Part shown: in pieces, positions 1 through 6,621 of the stretch
Numbering within the stretch: the stretch's first letter is position 1
Layout: every line of letters begins with the position of its first letter
Origin: Chloroflexota bacterium
GTDB lineage: Bacteria > Chloroflexota > Anaerolineae > 4572-78
Reading direction: 5' to 3'
Length of the DNA: 9,287 bases
Assembly (NCBI GenBank): GCA_024278015.1
Contig: JAJRUC010000041.1
Location: 1-9,287, forward strand
The notes under the pieces: generated by a model
Databases searched by the model: none
Seen by the model: the letters and a program-made list of their open reading frames with translations, nothing else
What the model was told of the DNA's origin: nothing
Made by a program: the position numbers and the translations under genes

Positions 1-1196
1 AGTGAACTGGAGATGACCAGCAACAAGCCTGCCGCCGTTGAGAGTGCCGCCGCCAAACCGCCGGTGGCTACCAGCGCAATGACCGGCCCGGACAGCCCGG
101 CAACTTCCGGCGTGGACAACACAATGATGTCGCGGTCAATGAAGACCTCATTGGTATCGCCCTTCGCCATCTGAAAAATTCCGTCACCGTTTTTGTCATC
201 GAATTTAAGTAATCCGGTGGCCTCCCATGAACGCGCCCATGCCAAATCGGCGCGGGTTTCAAGTTCTGCCACGGGCAGACCGTGCAGGGTGTTGATGAGG
301 TTAAATTTGGCAAACGCGGCCATTGCCGGGGCGGTGGTGTACAGCAAGGCAATGAAGAACAGCGCCCAGCCGGCAGAGTAACGGGCATCGCGCACAGACG
401 GCACGGTGTAGAAGCGAATAATTACGTGCGGCAGCCCGGCGGTCCCAACCATCAACGAGAAGGTGATGGCGAGGACGTCTATCATGTTTTTATGAGAGAC
501 GATGTACGACCCCAGCCCCAAATCTACCTGTATCTGGTTCAACTTGGGCACAATATCGCCAAAGGTCAGGGCCAGTTGGGGGATGGGAATGCCGGTGATG
601 GCTATAGCCAGCGCCACCGCCGGAATCATGTAGGCGATGATGATGCCCGTGTATTGCGCTACCTGTGTCCATGTGATGCCCTTCCTCCCCCCCAGTACCG
701 CGAAGAAGGCCACAATCAGCACGCCGACCATAACCCCCCAGTTGATGGGCAAGCCGAGGAAGCGGCTGAACACAATCCCCACGCCGCGCATCTGCCCGGC
801 AACGTAGGTAAAGGAAACGAAGATGGCGCAGATGGCTGCCACCAGCCGCGCTGTTTGGGAATAGTAACGGTCGCCTACAAAGTCAGGCACGGTGTACTTG
901 CCGTATTTACGCAGGTAGGGAGCCAGCAGGAGGGCCAGCAACACATAACCGCCCGTCCAGCCCATCAGGTAAATGGCGCCGTCATAACCGAGGAAGGAAA
1001 TCAATCCGGCCATCGAGATGAACGAGGCGGCAGACATCCAGTCGGCGGCAGTGGCCGCGCCATTGGCAATGGCGGGAATGCCGCGTCCGGCCACGTAAAA
1101 GCCGGAGGTGGTTTTCACCCGGTTCATATATCCAATATACAAATACCCAACAAAACTTAAGCCAACAAATAAATAGGTCCAAACTTCAACGCTCAT
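1..1196 (-). CDS. Sodium:solute symporter large subunit, acetate-permease-like (3' end outside window)
   Basis: Integral membrane carrier of the sodium:solute symporter (SSS) family, probably importing acetate or another short monocarboxylate with a cation. The frame is open from the ATG at 1196 to the left edge (398 codons), so roughly the last third of a typical 550-600 residue protein is missing. Many hydrophobic helices are visible from residue 5 onward. SSS-type stretches include SFISMAGLISFLGYDGA and GGLAAALSTAAGLLLVISSS. A polar loop near residues 334-339 reads DKNGDG, as I recall from the VC_2705-type subfamily. The start follows a GGGGAGA ribosome site, 11 bases after the stop of the small DUF4212-type subunit, so the two are almost certainly cotranscribed. 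Pairing with that subunit favours the VC_2705-type over classical ActP. The exact substrate is inferred from the adjacent acs gene, not read from the protein. Confidence 0.9.
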   Translation of the reverse strand, partial: MSVEVWTYLFVGLSFVGYLYIGYMNRVKTTSGFYVAGRGIPAIANGAATAADWMSAASFISMAGLISFLGYDGAIYLMGWTGGYVLLALLLAPYLRKYGKYTVPDFVGDRYYSQTARLVAAICAIFVSFTYVAGQMRGVGIVFSRFLGLPINWGVMVGVLIVAFFAVLGGRKGITWTQVAQYTGIIIAYMIPAVALAIAITGIPIPQLALTFGDIVPKLNQIQVDLGLGSYIVSHKNMIDVLAITFSLMVGTAGLPHVIIRFYTVPSVRDARYSAGWALFFIALLYTTAPAMAAFAKFNLINTLHGLPVAELETRADLAWARSWEATGLLKFDDKNGDGIFQMAKGDTNEVFIDRDIIVLSTPEVAGLSGPVIALVATGGLAAALSTAAGLLLVISSS

Positions 1197-1207
1197 AATC
1201 TCTCCCC

Positions 1208-1468
1208 TTATTCCTTCATACCATGTTCGAGGTCAATTTTGTCCATCCGCCACGAATAGAAGAAAATCAAAATAACAAACGTTATCATTGAGCCTTGCTG
1301 GGCAAACCAGAACCCCAGCGGAAGCTGACCGAGGTACACGTTGCTCAAGGCGGGCGCAAGAAGTATGCCAAATACCAGCGAAACCACGGCCCAAATTACC
1401 AACAAGGTAACAATCAGGCTGATGTTTGCCTTCCAGTATTGTTGCGCTTGGCCATTTTTTTCATCCAT
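1208..1468 (-). CDS. DUF4212 small subunit of sodium/solute symporter
   Basis: An 86-residue membrane protein with two predicted helices (about residues 16-38 and 58-73). Between them lies the conserved-looking stretch PLGFWFAQQGS (50-60), and the second helix ends in YSWRMDKIDLEHG. This is the pattern of the DUF4212 / putative solute:sodium symporter small subunit family, which is encoded next to VC_2705-type large subunits, as here. It probably sits in the cytoplasmic membrane beside the large subunit; its mechanistic role is not well defined. A longer frame begins at an ATG at 1504. I chose the ATG at 1468 because AAGGAGAG lies seven bases upstream of it and the extra 12 residues show no family resemblance. 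It ends in TAA. Confidence 0.9.
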   Translation of the reverse strand: MDEKNGQAQQYWKANISLIVTLLVIWAVVSLVFGILLAPALSNVYLGQLPLGFWFAQQGSMITFVILIFFYSWRMDKIDLEHGMKE

Positions 1469-1475
1469 TTGCCTA

Positions 1476-1483
1476 CTCTCCTT
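1476..1483 (-). promoter_or_regulatory. Ribosome binding site deciding the small-subunit start
   Basis: AAGGAGAG on the minus strand, seven bases before the ATG at 1468. It lies downstream of the alternative ATG at 1504, so it can serve only the shorter start. Confidence 0.75.
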
Positions 1484-1574
1484 CAAGTTATAAGGCATCT
1501 GCACCGGATTTCACAAGAAATTTGCGGTACATATCCATGTTTGGTAAACTTTTAGTGGCGCTCTGTGCCATTGT

Positions 1575-1618
1575 CCTGTCCGTTTCCAACTCCCCGCAGG
1601 AAGCGGACAGGCTTTTTT
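1575..1618 (+). terminator. Hairpin followed by T-run, plus-strand orientation
   Basis: Arms CCTGTCCGTTTCC (1575-1587) and GGAAGCGGACAGG (1599-1611) pair over 13 positions with one G-U wobble, around an 11-base loop. One C and six T (1613-1618) follow. Read on the plus strand this has the form of an intrinsic terminator. On the minus strand, the direction of acs and the symporter genes, the wobble becomes a mismatch and no T-run follows. It lies in the 228-base gap between acs and the small subunit. It may block antisense transcription into acs, or it may be a dispersed repeat; no plus-strand gene upstream needs it. Confidence 0.5.
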
Positions 1619-1696
1619 ACATCTTGTCGATAACCGCCCCGGCGGGAAGCGTATTGGCCGAACAATGACCGGGACGGTGTGCAGCATGTTCAATCA

Positions 1697-3763
1697 TTAT
1701 CCAAAGAAATCCACCTCCTCTTCCCCTTGAACCATCTTGCGGATGGTTTCTACAATTTCCGGATTTGCCAGCGTCATCACATCGCCTATATCTGTGCCGT
1801 TAGAGATGGCGGCCAGCACCCGGCGCATAATTTTGCCGGAGCGTGTTTTCGGCATATCGGGAACGATGTATACGTGTTTCGGGCGGGCAATTTTACCAAT
1901 GTTGTCTACAATGGCCGCCACAACGGCATCCTCAACTTCCCGGGCTGAAGCAGCGCCCGGTTTGAGTGAGATGTAAATATCAGGCACTTTTCCCTTCAAC
2001 TCATCGGCTACCGGCACCACCGAGGCTTCTGCCACTTGCGGCACCACCAGGCAGGCCGATTCCAGCTCTTTTGTGCCCAGGCGGTGGCCGGCCACGTTGA
2101 TGACATCATCGATACGTCCCAGAATGCGGTAGTATCCATCGGGGGCTTGCACGGCGGCATCGCCGGTGAGGTAGGGCCAGTCTCGCCAGTCTTTGCTTTC
2201 GGGGTTTTTGCAGTAGCGCTCATAATATTGCTTCACGTACCGTTCCCTGTCACCCCAAATAGTCTGGAACGCGCCGGGCCACGGGTTTTGGATGCAGATA
2301 TTGCCGGCCACGTTTGAGCCGGTCGGCACTTCGTGTCCGTCATCATCATAAATAATGGGGTGGATGCCGGGCACGGCGGGGCCGGCGCTGCCGGGTTTCA
2401 TCGGCTGGAGGCCGGGCATGGTGCTGCACAAAAAGCCGCCGGTTTCCGTTTGCCACCAGGTATCCACAATGGCCGCTTCACCACGACCAACCACTTTATA
2501 ATACCAGCGCCACACTTCCGGCTCAATCGGTTCGCCCACGGTGGTCATGTGTTTAAAGTGATAATCGTATTTTTCCGGTTCGTCGGGGCCTGCTTTGCGC
2601 AACATACGGATGGTGGTGGGGGCGGTGTGGAAAATATTAACATTCAACTGCTCGGAGATGCGCCACGCCCGGCCCGCGTCGGGGAAGGTGGGCACGCCTT
2701 CGTACATTACGCTGGTTGCCGCCAGGGCCAACGGGCCATACACAATGTAAGAGTGCCCGGTAATCCAGCCGATATCGGCCATGCACCAGTACACATCTTC
2801 GGGATGGATGTCCTGAATATATTTCGATGTGCCGGCGGCATAGGCCAGATAACCGCCTGTGCTGTGCTGGCAACCTTTGGGCCGGCCGGTGGTGCCGCTG
2901 GTGTACATCAGGAACAAGGGGGCTTCGGCGGGCAGGGAAACGGGGTCAACCCGCACGCCGCGATAGTCTTTCAGTATCTCATTCACAAAAAAGTCGCGCT
3001 CTTCCACCATTGGCTTGGCGGAGTTGTATTTGCCGGGGTAACGCTGCCAAACCAGCACTTTTTCAACATCTACCCCGTCGTTGGAAGCTGTTTGCGTCGC
3101 AATGTCGGCTTTTTCACGGTGGTCAAGCAGTTTGCCGCCGCGATAGTAGGCATCCATGGTAATGAGCAGGCGGCTGCCGGAGTCGGAGATACGTTCCCCG
3201 CAGGCTTTGCCGCTGAACCCGCCAAACACCACCGAGTGGATGACTCCCAGCCGGGCGCAGGCCAGCATCGTAATCGGCAATTCGGGGGTCATCGGCATAT
3301 GGATGGTCACCCGGTCGCCGGCTTTCAAGCCGCAAAAATCCTGCAACAGCGCCGCCATTTCATTCACCCGCACATACAACTCGCGGTAGGTAATGGCCTG
3401 ATGCGCTTCTTCTTCCGGTTCGGGCACATAGATAATCGCTGCTTTATTCTGGTGTTTTTCCAGATGGCGGTCTACGCAATTGTAACTGACGTTGAGTTTG
3501 CCGCCGACAAACCATTTCCAGCATGGCGCATCGCTGGTGTCAAGCATTGTCTGCCAGTATTTATCCCATGTCAGCAGGTCGGCATATTCTTTATAACATT
3601 CGGGGAAATTATCCAGACTGAACCGGTCATGAATGTTTTCATCCGTCATATTCGCCTGGGCAATAAACTCAATTGAGGGGTAAAAATACTCCTCCTCCTG
3701 CCAATGAACGGCAATTTGTGCTTCAGTGACTTCAGTGACTTCCGTAACTTCTTTGGTACTCAT
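1697..3763 (-). CDS. acs: Acetyl-CoA synthetase (acetate--CoA ligase, AMP-forming)
   Basis: Cytoplasmic adenylate-forming enzyme converting acetate, ATP and CoA to acetyl-CoA, AMP and pyrophosphate. At 688 residues it is slightly longer than the usual ~650. Visible motifs in order: the N-terminal stretch NVSYNCVDRHL (91-101); phosphate-binding loop YTSGTTGRPKG (287-297); WWQTETGG (436-443), whose tryptophan limits the acyl pocket to small acids; YLTGD (531-535); hinge region GRIDDVINVAGHRLGT (549-564); and C-terminal TRSGK (640-644), whose Lys644 is the catalytic lysine, usually controlled by acetylation. All key residues are present. A longer frame starts at 3925, but AAAGGAGA lies seven bases before the ATG at 3763. 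The N-terminus carries three VTE repeats. It lies upstream of the symporter genes on the same strand and divergent from a two-component pair. Propionate or a similar acid could be a secondary substrate. Confidence 0.95.
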   Translation of the reverse strand: MSTKEVTEVTEVTEAQIAVHWQEEEYFYPSIEFIAQANMTDENIHDRFSLDNFPECYKEYADLLTWDKYWQTMLDTSDAPCWKWFVGGKLNVSYNCVDRHLEKHQNKAAIIYVPEPEEEAHQAITYRELYVRVNEMAALLQDFCGLKAGDRVTIHMPMTPELPITMLACARLGVIHSVVFGGFSGKACGERISDSGSRLLITMDAYYRGGKLLDHREKADIATQTASNDGVDVEKVLVWQRYPGKYNSAKPMVEERDFFVNEILKDYRGVRVDPVSLPAEAPLFLMYTSGTTGRPKGCQHSTGGYLAYAAGTSKYIQDIHPEDVYWCMADIGWITGHSYIVYGPLALAATSVMYEGVPTFPDAGRAWRISEQLNVNIFHTAPTTIRMLRKAGPDEPEKYDYHFKHMTTVGEPIEPEVWRWYYKVVGRGEAAIVDTWWQTETGGFLCSTMPGLQPMKPGSAGPAVPGIHPIIYDDDGHEVPTGSNVAGNICIQNPWPGAFQTIWGDRERYVKQYYERYCKNPESKDWRDWPYLTGDAAVQAPDGYYRILGRIDDVINVAGHRLGTKELESACLVVPQVAEASVVPVADELKGKVPDIYISLKPGAASAREVEDAVVAAIVDNIGKIARPKHVYIVPDMPKTRSGKIMRRVLAAISNGTDIGDVMTLANPEIVETIRKMVQGEEEVDFFG
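3722..3748 (-). repeat. Three tandem 9-base units at the acs N-terminus
   Basis: In coding direction the units are GTTACGGAA, GTCACTGAA and GTCACTGAA, encoding Val-Thr-Glu three times (residues 6-14). The last two units are identical, which suggests recent slippage. The tract precedes the conserved part of the enzyme, so its copy number probably has little effect on catalysis. Confidence 0.85.
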
Positions 3764-3770
3764 AGAATCG

Positions 3771-3778
3771 TCTCCTTT
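3771..3778 (-). promoter_or_regulatory. Ribosome binding site deciding the acs start
   Basis: AAAGGAGA on the minus strand, seven bases before the ATG at 3763. It excludes the 54-residue upstream extension that the open frame would allow; that extension shows no resemblance to acetyl-CoA synthetases. Confidence 0.8.
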
Positions 3779-3866
3779 GCGATTAATTAAGTTGTCAATA
3801 ATCGGTGGTTTGCCAAACAGACAGACAACAAAACATTCTGTGTGCCAAAAAGAGCAGGATTGTGAT

Positions 3867-3886
3867 GGAAATACAGGGAAATACTG
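3867..3886. repeat. Tandem 10-mer in the acs upstream region
   Basis: GGAAATACAG followed directly by GGAAATACTG; nine of ten bases match. The 10-base period equals about one helical turn, so a protein could contact both copies on the same DNA face. It lies 104-123 bases upstream of the acs start codon. A regulatory role is inferred from position and spacing only. Confidence 0.5.
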
Positions 3887-3919
3887 CACCGCTTGCGACG
3901 CCGCATACGGAACACATCT

Positions 3920-3932
3920 CCCCAAACAGGGG
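3920..3932. promoter_or_regulatory. C4/G4 dyad upstream of acs
   Basis: CCCC and GGGG separated by five bases (AAACA). It resembles the longer G/C-run dyads at 4011-4043 in the same region, but flanking symmetry is poor and the arms are short. Possible weak copy of the same operator. Confidence 0.25.
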
Positions 3933-4010
3933 TAATAGTGTTTATGGTATTGCCATGTTCGGAATTGTTATCTTATTTTAACAAACACATCCCCAACCGT
4001 CATCACCTAC

Positions 4011-4043
4011 GGGGGGATAGTTTTATCCCCCGCAGGGGGGATA
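4011..4043. promoter_or_regulatory. Overlapping G/C-run dyads, candidate response-regulator operator
   Basis: GGGGGGATA occurs at 4011-4019 and again at 4035-4043, with ATCCCCC (4025-4031) in opposite orientation between them. This gives two overlapping inverted repeats: GGGGGAT/ATCCCCC with a 6-base spacer (4012-4031), and ATCCCCC/GGGGGAT with a 4-base spacer (4025-4042). The second is centred about 78 bases before the kinase start codon and just upstream of the proposed -35 box. Position and symmetry suit a dimeric regulator, most simply the LuxR-type regulator encoded at 5852-6508. That link is an inference. Confidence 0.5.
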
Positions 4044-4065
4044 TTTCAACCGGTTTGAGCAAAAT

Positions 4066-4095
4066 TTGTATTCGCACCGGAAATCGGGTTAAACT
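4066..4095 (+). promoter_or_regulatory. Possible sigma-70-like promoter of the kinase-regulator operon
   Basis: TTGTAT (4066-4071) and TAAACT (4090-4095) are separated by 18 bases. Transcription would begin near 4102, only about nine bases before the ATG at 4111, giving a nearly leaderless message. This agrees with the lack of a visible ribosome site before that ATG. Confidence 0.4.
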
Positions 4096-4110
4096 AGCTG
4101 TGTCATATAT

Positions 4111-5871
4111 ATGGATAACAAACCTGTGAACACAGAATCAATTGCGCAAACAAAGCAAGTTGGGGCATTACTGCTGATTTTTCGCTGGCTGTCCATCTCG
4201 CCGATACTGTGGCTCTTCTTTTCACCGGCGCAACCTTCCGTACCGGCCCGACAAACCCTGTGGATTGCCGGCCTGGTCGGCGGCGGCACACTGATTATCA
4301 CCCTGTTTCAACGGCAATTTTTTCAGTGGGCGCTGCGCTATCCCTGGCTGCTTGCCCTTGATTTGCTGACGGCCATTATTGTGTTGACCGTCAGCGGGGC
4401 AGACGCCAGCCTGTTTGCGCTGTATGCGTTCAATCCCTTGTTGGCCGGCGCGGTATTCCTGCCGACCCGCCAGTTGATGGCGATGTCCGGGTTGTTCACC
4501 GGGGGGTATTTGCTGGCGGTGCTGGTAGCCAACGATATGACCGGCTCTACCGTAAATTTGAGCCGGGTTTACGTGCAAATTATCACGGCCTGGCTGATAC
4601 CGTGGCTGTTGCACTACCCCCTTAACCAACTGCGCCGCGCAACAGCCGACAGAGACAGCGCCCGCCGGTATATGGCCGAATTACAAACCGACAATCGCAC
4701 CTTGACGGCAGAATATGACCATCTGGAAATTATTTACGAACTGACCTCTTTTTTGCAGGGCGCAGCCAACGCCCAGGACGTGCAAAATCGTTTGCTGACC
4801 ACCGTCACGGCGCAACTCGGTTTTTCTCGCGCGGTGATGGGGCTGGTGAATCGTGACATCATCCGCCTGGAAGAATGGCGCTCCGCCCCGGAAACCCAAC
4901 GGAACACCCTGTTTTCCGAGCCGCTGGCTATTGCGCCTGACAGCGGGTTGCTGGCCCAGATTATCATCGACGGACAGGCGCAGTGGGTTGCGCCCCGCCA
5001 TCAACTTACCAGCAACCGGCATTTAAATGAATGGCTGGGCAACGAACACTGGCTTGTTTTGCCGGTAGAATATCAAACCGAACCCGTAGCCGTGCTGATG
5101 GTCACCGGCGAGGCCACCCGCACCTTCGATTCTTCTGATAAAATGTGGGCCACATTAACCTCCCTTGTCAGCCAGTCCGGGGTAACGCTGGGCACGCTGG
5201 CCCACATTCAGAATTTGGCGCGTGAAAAAGAACGGAACCGCATTGCGCGGGATATTCACGATTCGGTGGCGCAATCGCTGTTTGGGATTGTGTTGACGCT
5301 GGACGCTTGCGCCAAGCTCTTGCCGGCCCATGCAGCCGATGTGCAGCAGGAACTGCTTAATTTGCGGGCCGTGGCAGAGCAGGTACGTCAGGCTGTGCGG
5401 GAATCGATTATCGAACAGTGGTCAACCTCAATGACCAGCCGGAAATTCAAAACCGGCTTGCGGAAGTATATGGCGAGCATTTCATCGGATTCCGTGTTCC
5501 ACATTGATTTTAATATTGACGGCGATTTCGACGGCCTGCCGGTCCACATTCAGCAAACCCTGTACCGCGTCAGCCAGGAGGCGTTGACAAATGCCGCCCA
5601 ACACGCCGGGGTTGATTCTGCGCGGCTGTATTTGTATGTGGAACCGGATGAAATTTTTTTGAGCATCCGCGACAAAGGCGCCGGCTTTGTGCCGGGGCAA
5701 GTAATAGCCGGTTTGCCCCCCACCGAGCATTTTGGGCTGCGCGGCATTCAGGAACGGGTGCAAACCATCGGCGGGCTATGCGACATTTTAAGCCGGCCGG
5801 ATCAGGGCACCCAGATTTTGGTGCGCGTGCCCTTACAAGGAGAGCAACCTTATGATGACCGCACCCCGTAA
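4111..5871 (+). CDS. Membrane sensor histidine kinase, GAF-HisKA_3-HATPase (NarL/NreB type)
   Basis: A 586-residue kinase that should autophosphorylate on His383 and pass the phosphate to the response regulator encoded next. The N-terminus has about six hydrophobic segments (near 17-37, 48-66, 79-96, 101-117, 121-141, 152-170) with almost no external loops, so it probably senses something in or across the membrane. A short coiled linker leads to a GAF-like domain (about 205-365). The HisKA_3 region reads RIARDIHDSVAQSL (377-390). The ATPase domain shows the N-box QEALTNAAQHAG (489-500, Asn494), DKGAGF (521-526) and FGLRGIQER (541-549). All catalytic elements are intact. No Shine-Dalgarno sequence precedes the ATG. 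The gene is divergent from acs, which suggests a role in acetate or carbon-state sensing; the ligand is unknown. Confidence 0.92.
   Translation: MDNKPVNTESIAQTKQVGALLLIFRWLSISPILWLFFSPAQPSVPARQTLWIAGLVGGGTLIITLFQRQFFQWALRYPWLLALDLLTAIIVLTVSGADASLFALYAFNPLLAGAVFLPTRQLMAMSGLFTGGYLLAVLVANDMTGSTVNLSRVYVQIITAWLIPWLLHYPLNQLRRATADRDSARRYMAELQTDNRTLTAEYDHLEIIYELTSFLQGAANAQDVQNRLLTTVTAQLGFSRAVMGLVNRDIIRLEEWRSAPETQRNTLFSEPLAIAPDSGLLAQIIIDGQAQWVAPRHQLTSNRHLNEWLGNEHWLVLPVEYQTEPVAVLMVTGEATRTFDSSDKMWATLTSLVSQSGVTLGTLAHIQNLAREKERNRIARDIHDSVAQSLFGIVLTLDACAKLLPAHAADVQQELLNLRAVAEQVRQAVRESIIEQWSTSMTSRKFKTGLRKYMASISSDSVFHIDFNIDGDFDGLPVHIQQTLYRVSQEALTNAAQHAGVDSARLYLYVEPDEIFLSIRDKGAGFVPGQVIAGLPPTEHFGLRGIQERVQTIGGLCDILSRPDQGTQILVRVPLQGEQPYDDRTP
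5837..5844 (+). promoter_or_regulatory. Ribosome binding site of the response regulator, inside the kinase gene
   Basis: AAGGAGAG lies seven bases before the ATG at 5852 and ten before the second ATG at 5855. Both starts are possible; the first has the more usual spacing. Its place within the end of the kinase frame indicates coupled translation. Confidence 0.7.
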
Positions 5872-6508
5872 AATTCGTATTTTGCTGGTTGACGACCACG
5901 CCATCGTCCGCAAAGGGCTGGCGATGGTGCTGCGTCTGGAACCGGATATGGAAATTGTGGGCAAAGCCGCCGACGGCGAAGCGGCCATTAAACTGACCCA
6001 GTTACTGAAACCCGATTTAGTGCTGCTGGATTTTGTGATGAGCGGCATGAACGGCGAAGAAACTGCCGCCGCCCTGCGTAAACTTTCGCCGCAGACGCGC
6101 ATTTTAATGCTCACCGGGGTAGACCTGGATGACCGCGTGCTTAAAATGCTGGCTACCGATGCCGACGGCTATGTCATCAAAAATATTGAAGCGGAGCAAC
6201 TGGCAGAGGCCATTCGCGTGGTGGCCCGTGGCGAAGCCTATCTGCACCCCACCCTGGCCCGGCATCTGCTGCAATCAAACCGTCTCCCCGCCCGCGCCCC
6301 CAAAGCGAAGCTCACCCGCCGCGAAACAGAAGTGCTGCGGCAAATGGCAACCCCCGCCACCTACAAGGAAATCGCCGCCAAATTATACGTCAGCGAAGAG
6401 ACCATCCGCACCCATGCCAAACATATCTTGAGCAAACTGGAGCAACCCAATCGGGCGCAAGCCGTACTCTCCGCCGTCCGCGCAGGCTTGATTGACCTGC
6501 CGGATTGA
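5852..6508 (+). CDS. LuxR/NarL-family response regulator
   Basis: A 218-residue DNA-binding response regulator, the probable partner of the kinase it overlaps by 20 bases. The receiver domain (about 7-125) has the acidic pair Asp14-Asp15, phosphorylation site Asp60 in the context LVLLDFVMSGMNG, Thr88 and Lys110, all as expected. After a linker, a LuxR-type helix-turn-helix occupies about 154-200 (LTRRETEVLRQMA, then KEIAAKLYVSEETIRTHAKHIL). Length and layout are normal for the NarL/FixJ class. Paired with a HisKA_3 kinase it forms a standard two-component system. Likely targets are its own promoter region and the divergent acs and symporter genes, through the G/C-run dyads at 4011-4043; that is inferred from position. 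The stop is TGA. No terminator follows. Confidence 0.95.
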   Translation: MMTAPRKIRILLVDDHAIVRKGLAMVLRLEPDMEIVGKAADGEAAIKLTQLLKPDLVLLDFVMSGMNGEETAAALRKLSPQTRILMLTGVDLDDRVLKMLATDADGYVIKNIEAEQLAEAIRVVARGEAYLHPTLARHLLQSNRLPARAPKAKLTRRETEVLRQMATPATYKEIAAKLYVSEETIRTHAKHILSKLEQPNRAQAVLSAVRAGLIDLPD

Positions 6509-6542
6509 GGCAGAGCTACTGTCCCTCCCCCGGTTTCAGACA

Positions 6543-6571
6543 TTTACATATCCGCCAAAAAGAGATACAAT
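6543..6571 (+). promoter_or_regulatory. Sigma-70-like promoter of the hybrid kinase gene
   Basis: TTTACA (6543-6548) and TACAAT (6566-6571) are separated by exactly 17 bases, with an AAAAGAGA stretch just before the -10 box. Transcription would start near 6578, leaving a leader of about 44 bases before the ATG at 6622. It lies in the 113-base gap after the response regulator, so the hybrid kinase appears to have its own promoter. Confidence 0.6.
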
Positions 6572-6621
6572 TGGAATACAGAAAAACCGGCTATTAATTT
6601 ATTATCCGGGGCAAGAGACCA

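Larger units (their letters stand above)
3764..4110. other. Divergent control region between acs and the kinase gene
   Basis: 347 bases with no convincing gene, lying between two genes that point away from each other. It contains the acs ribosome site, a tandem 10-mer at 3867-3886, a C4/G4 dyad at 3920-3932, a strong G/C-run dyad cluster at 4011-4043, and a plausible rightward promoter at 4066-4095. I could not identify a convincing leftward promoter for acs. The number of dyads in so short a stretch suggests transcription control of both directions. Confidence 0.7.

Noticed and set aside
282..1160. Long plus-strand open frame of 292 codons opposite the symporter gene
   Set aside because: The minus strand here gives a clear SSS symporter; the plus-strand product is rich in His, Gln and Gly with no family resemblance, so it is a shadow.
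1487..1516. TTGTGA-N18-TATAAC on the minus strand as a promoter for the small symporter subunit
   Set aside because: Transcription would start near 1480, inside the ribosome site at 1476-1483, so the site would be cut off.
2333..3676. 447-codon plus-strand open frame opposite acs
   Set aside because: The opposite strand encodes acetyl-CoA synthetase with every expected motif; the long antisense frame is an effect of codon bias.
3793..3798. TTGACA on the minus strand as the acs -35 box
   Set aside because: The -10 box would fall on the acs ribosome binding site (3771-3778), leaving no room for it in the message.
3842..3847. TGGCAC on the minus strand upstream of acs as a sigma-54 -24 element
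   Set aside because: No TTGC element follows at the required spacing, and there is no sigma-54-type activator in the window.
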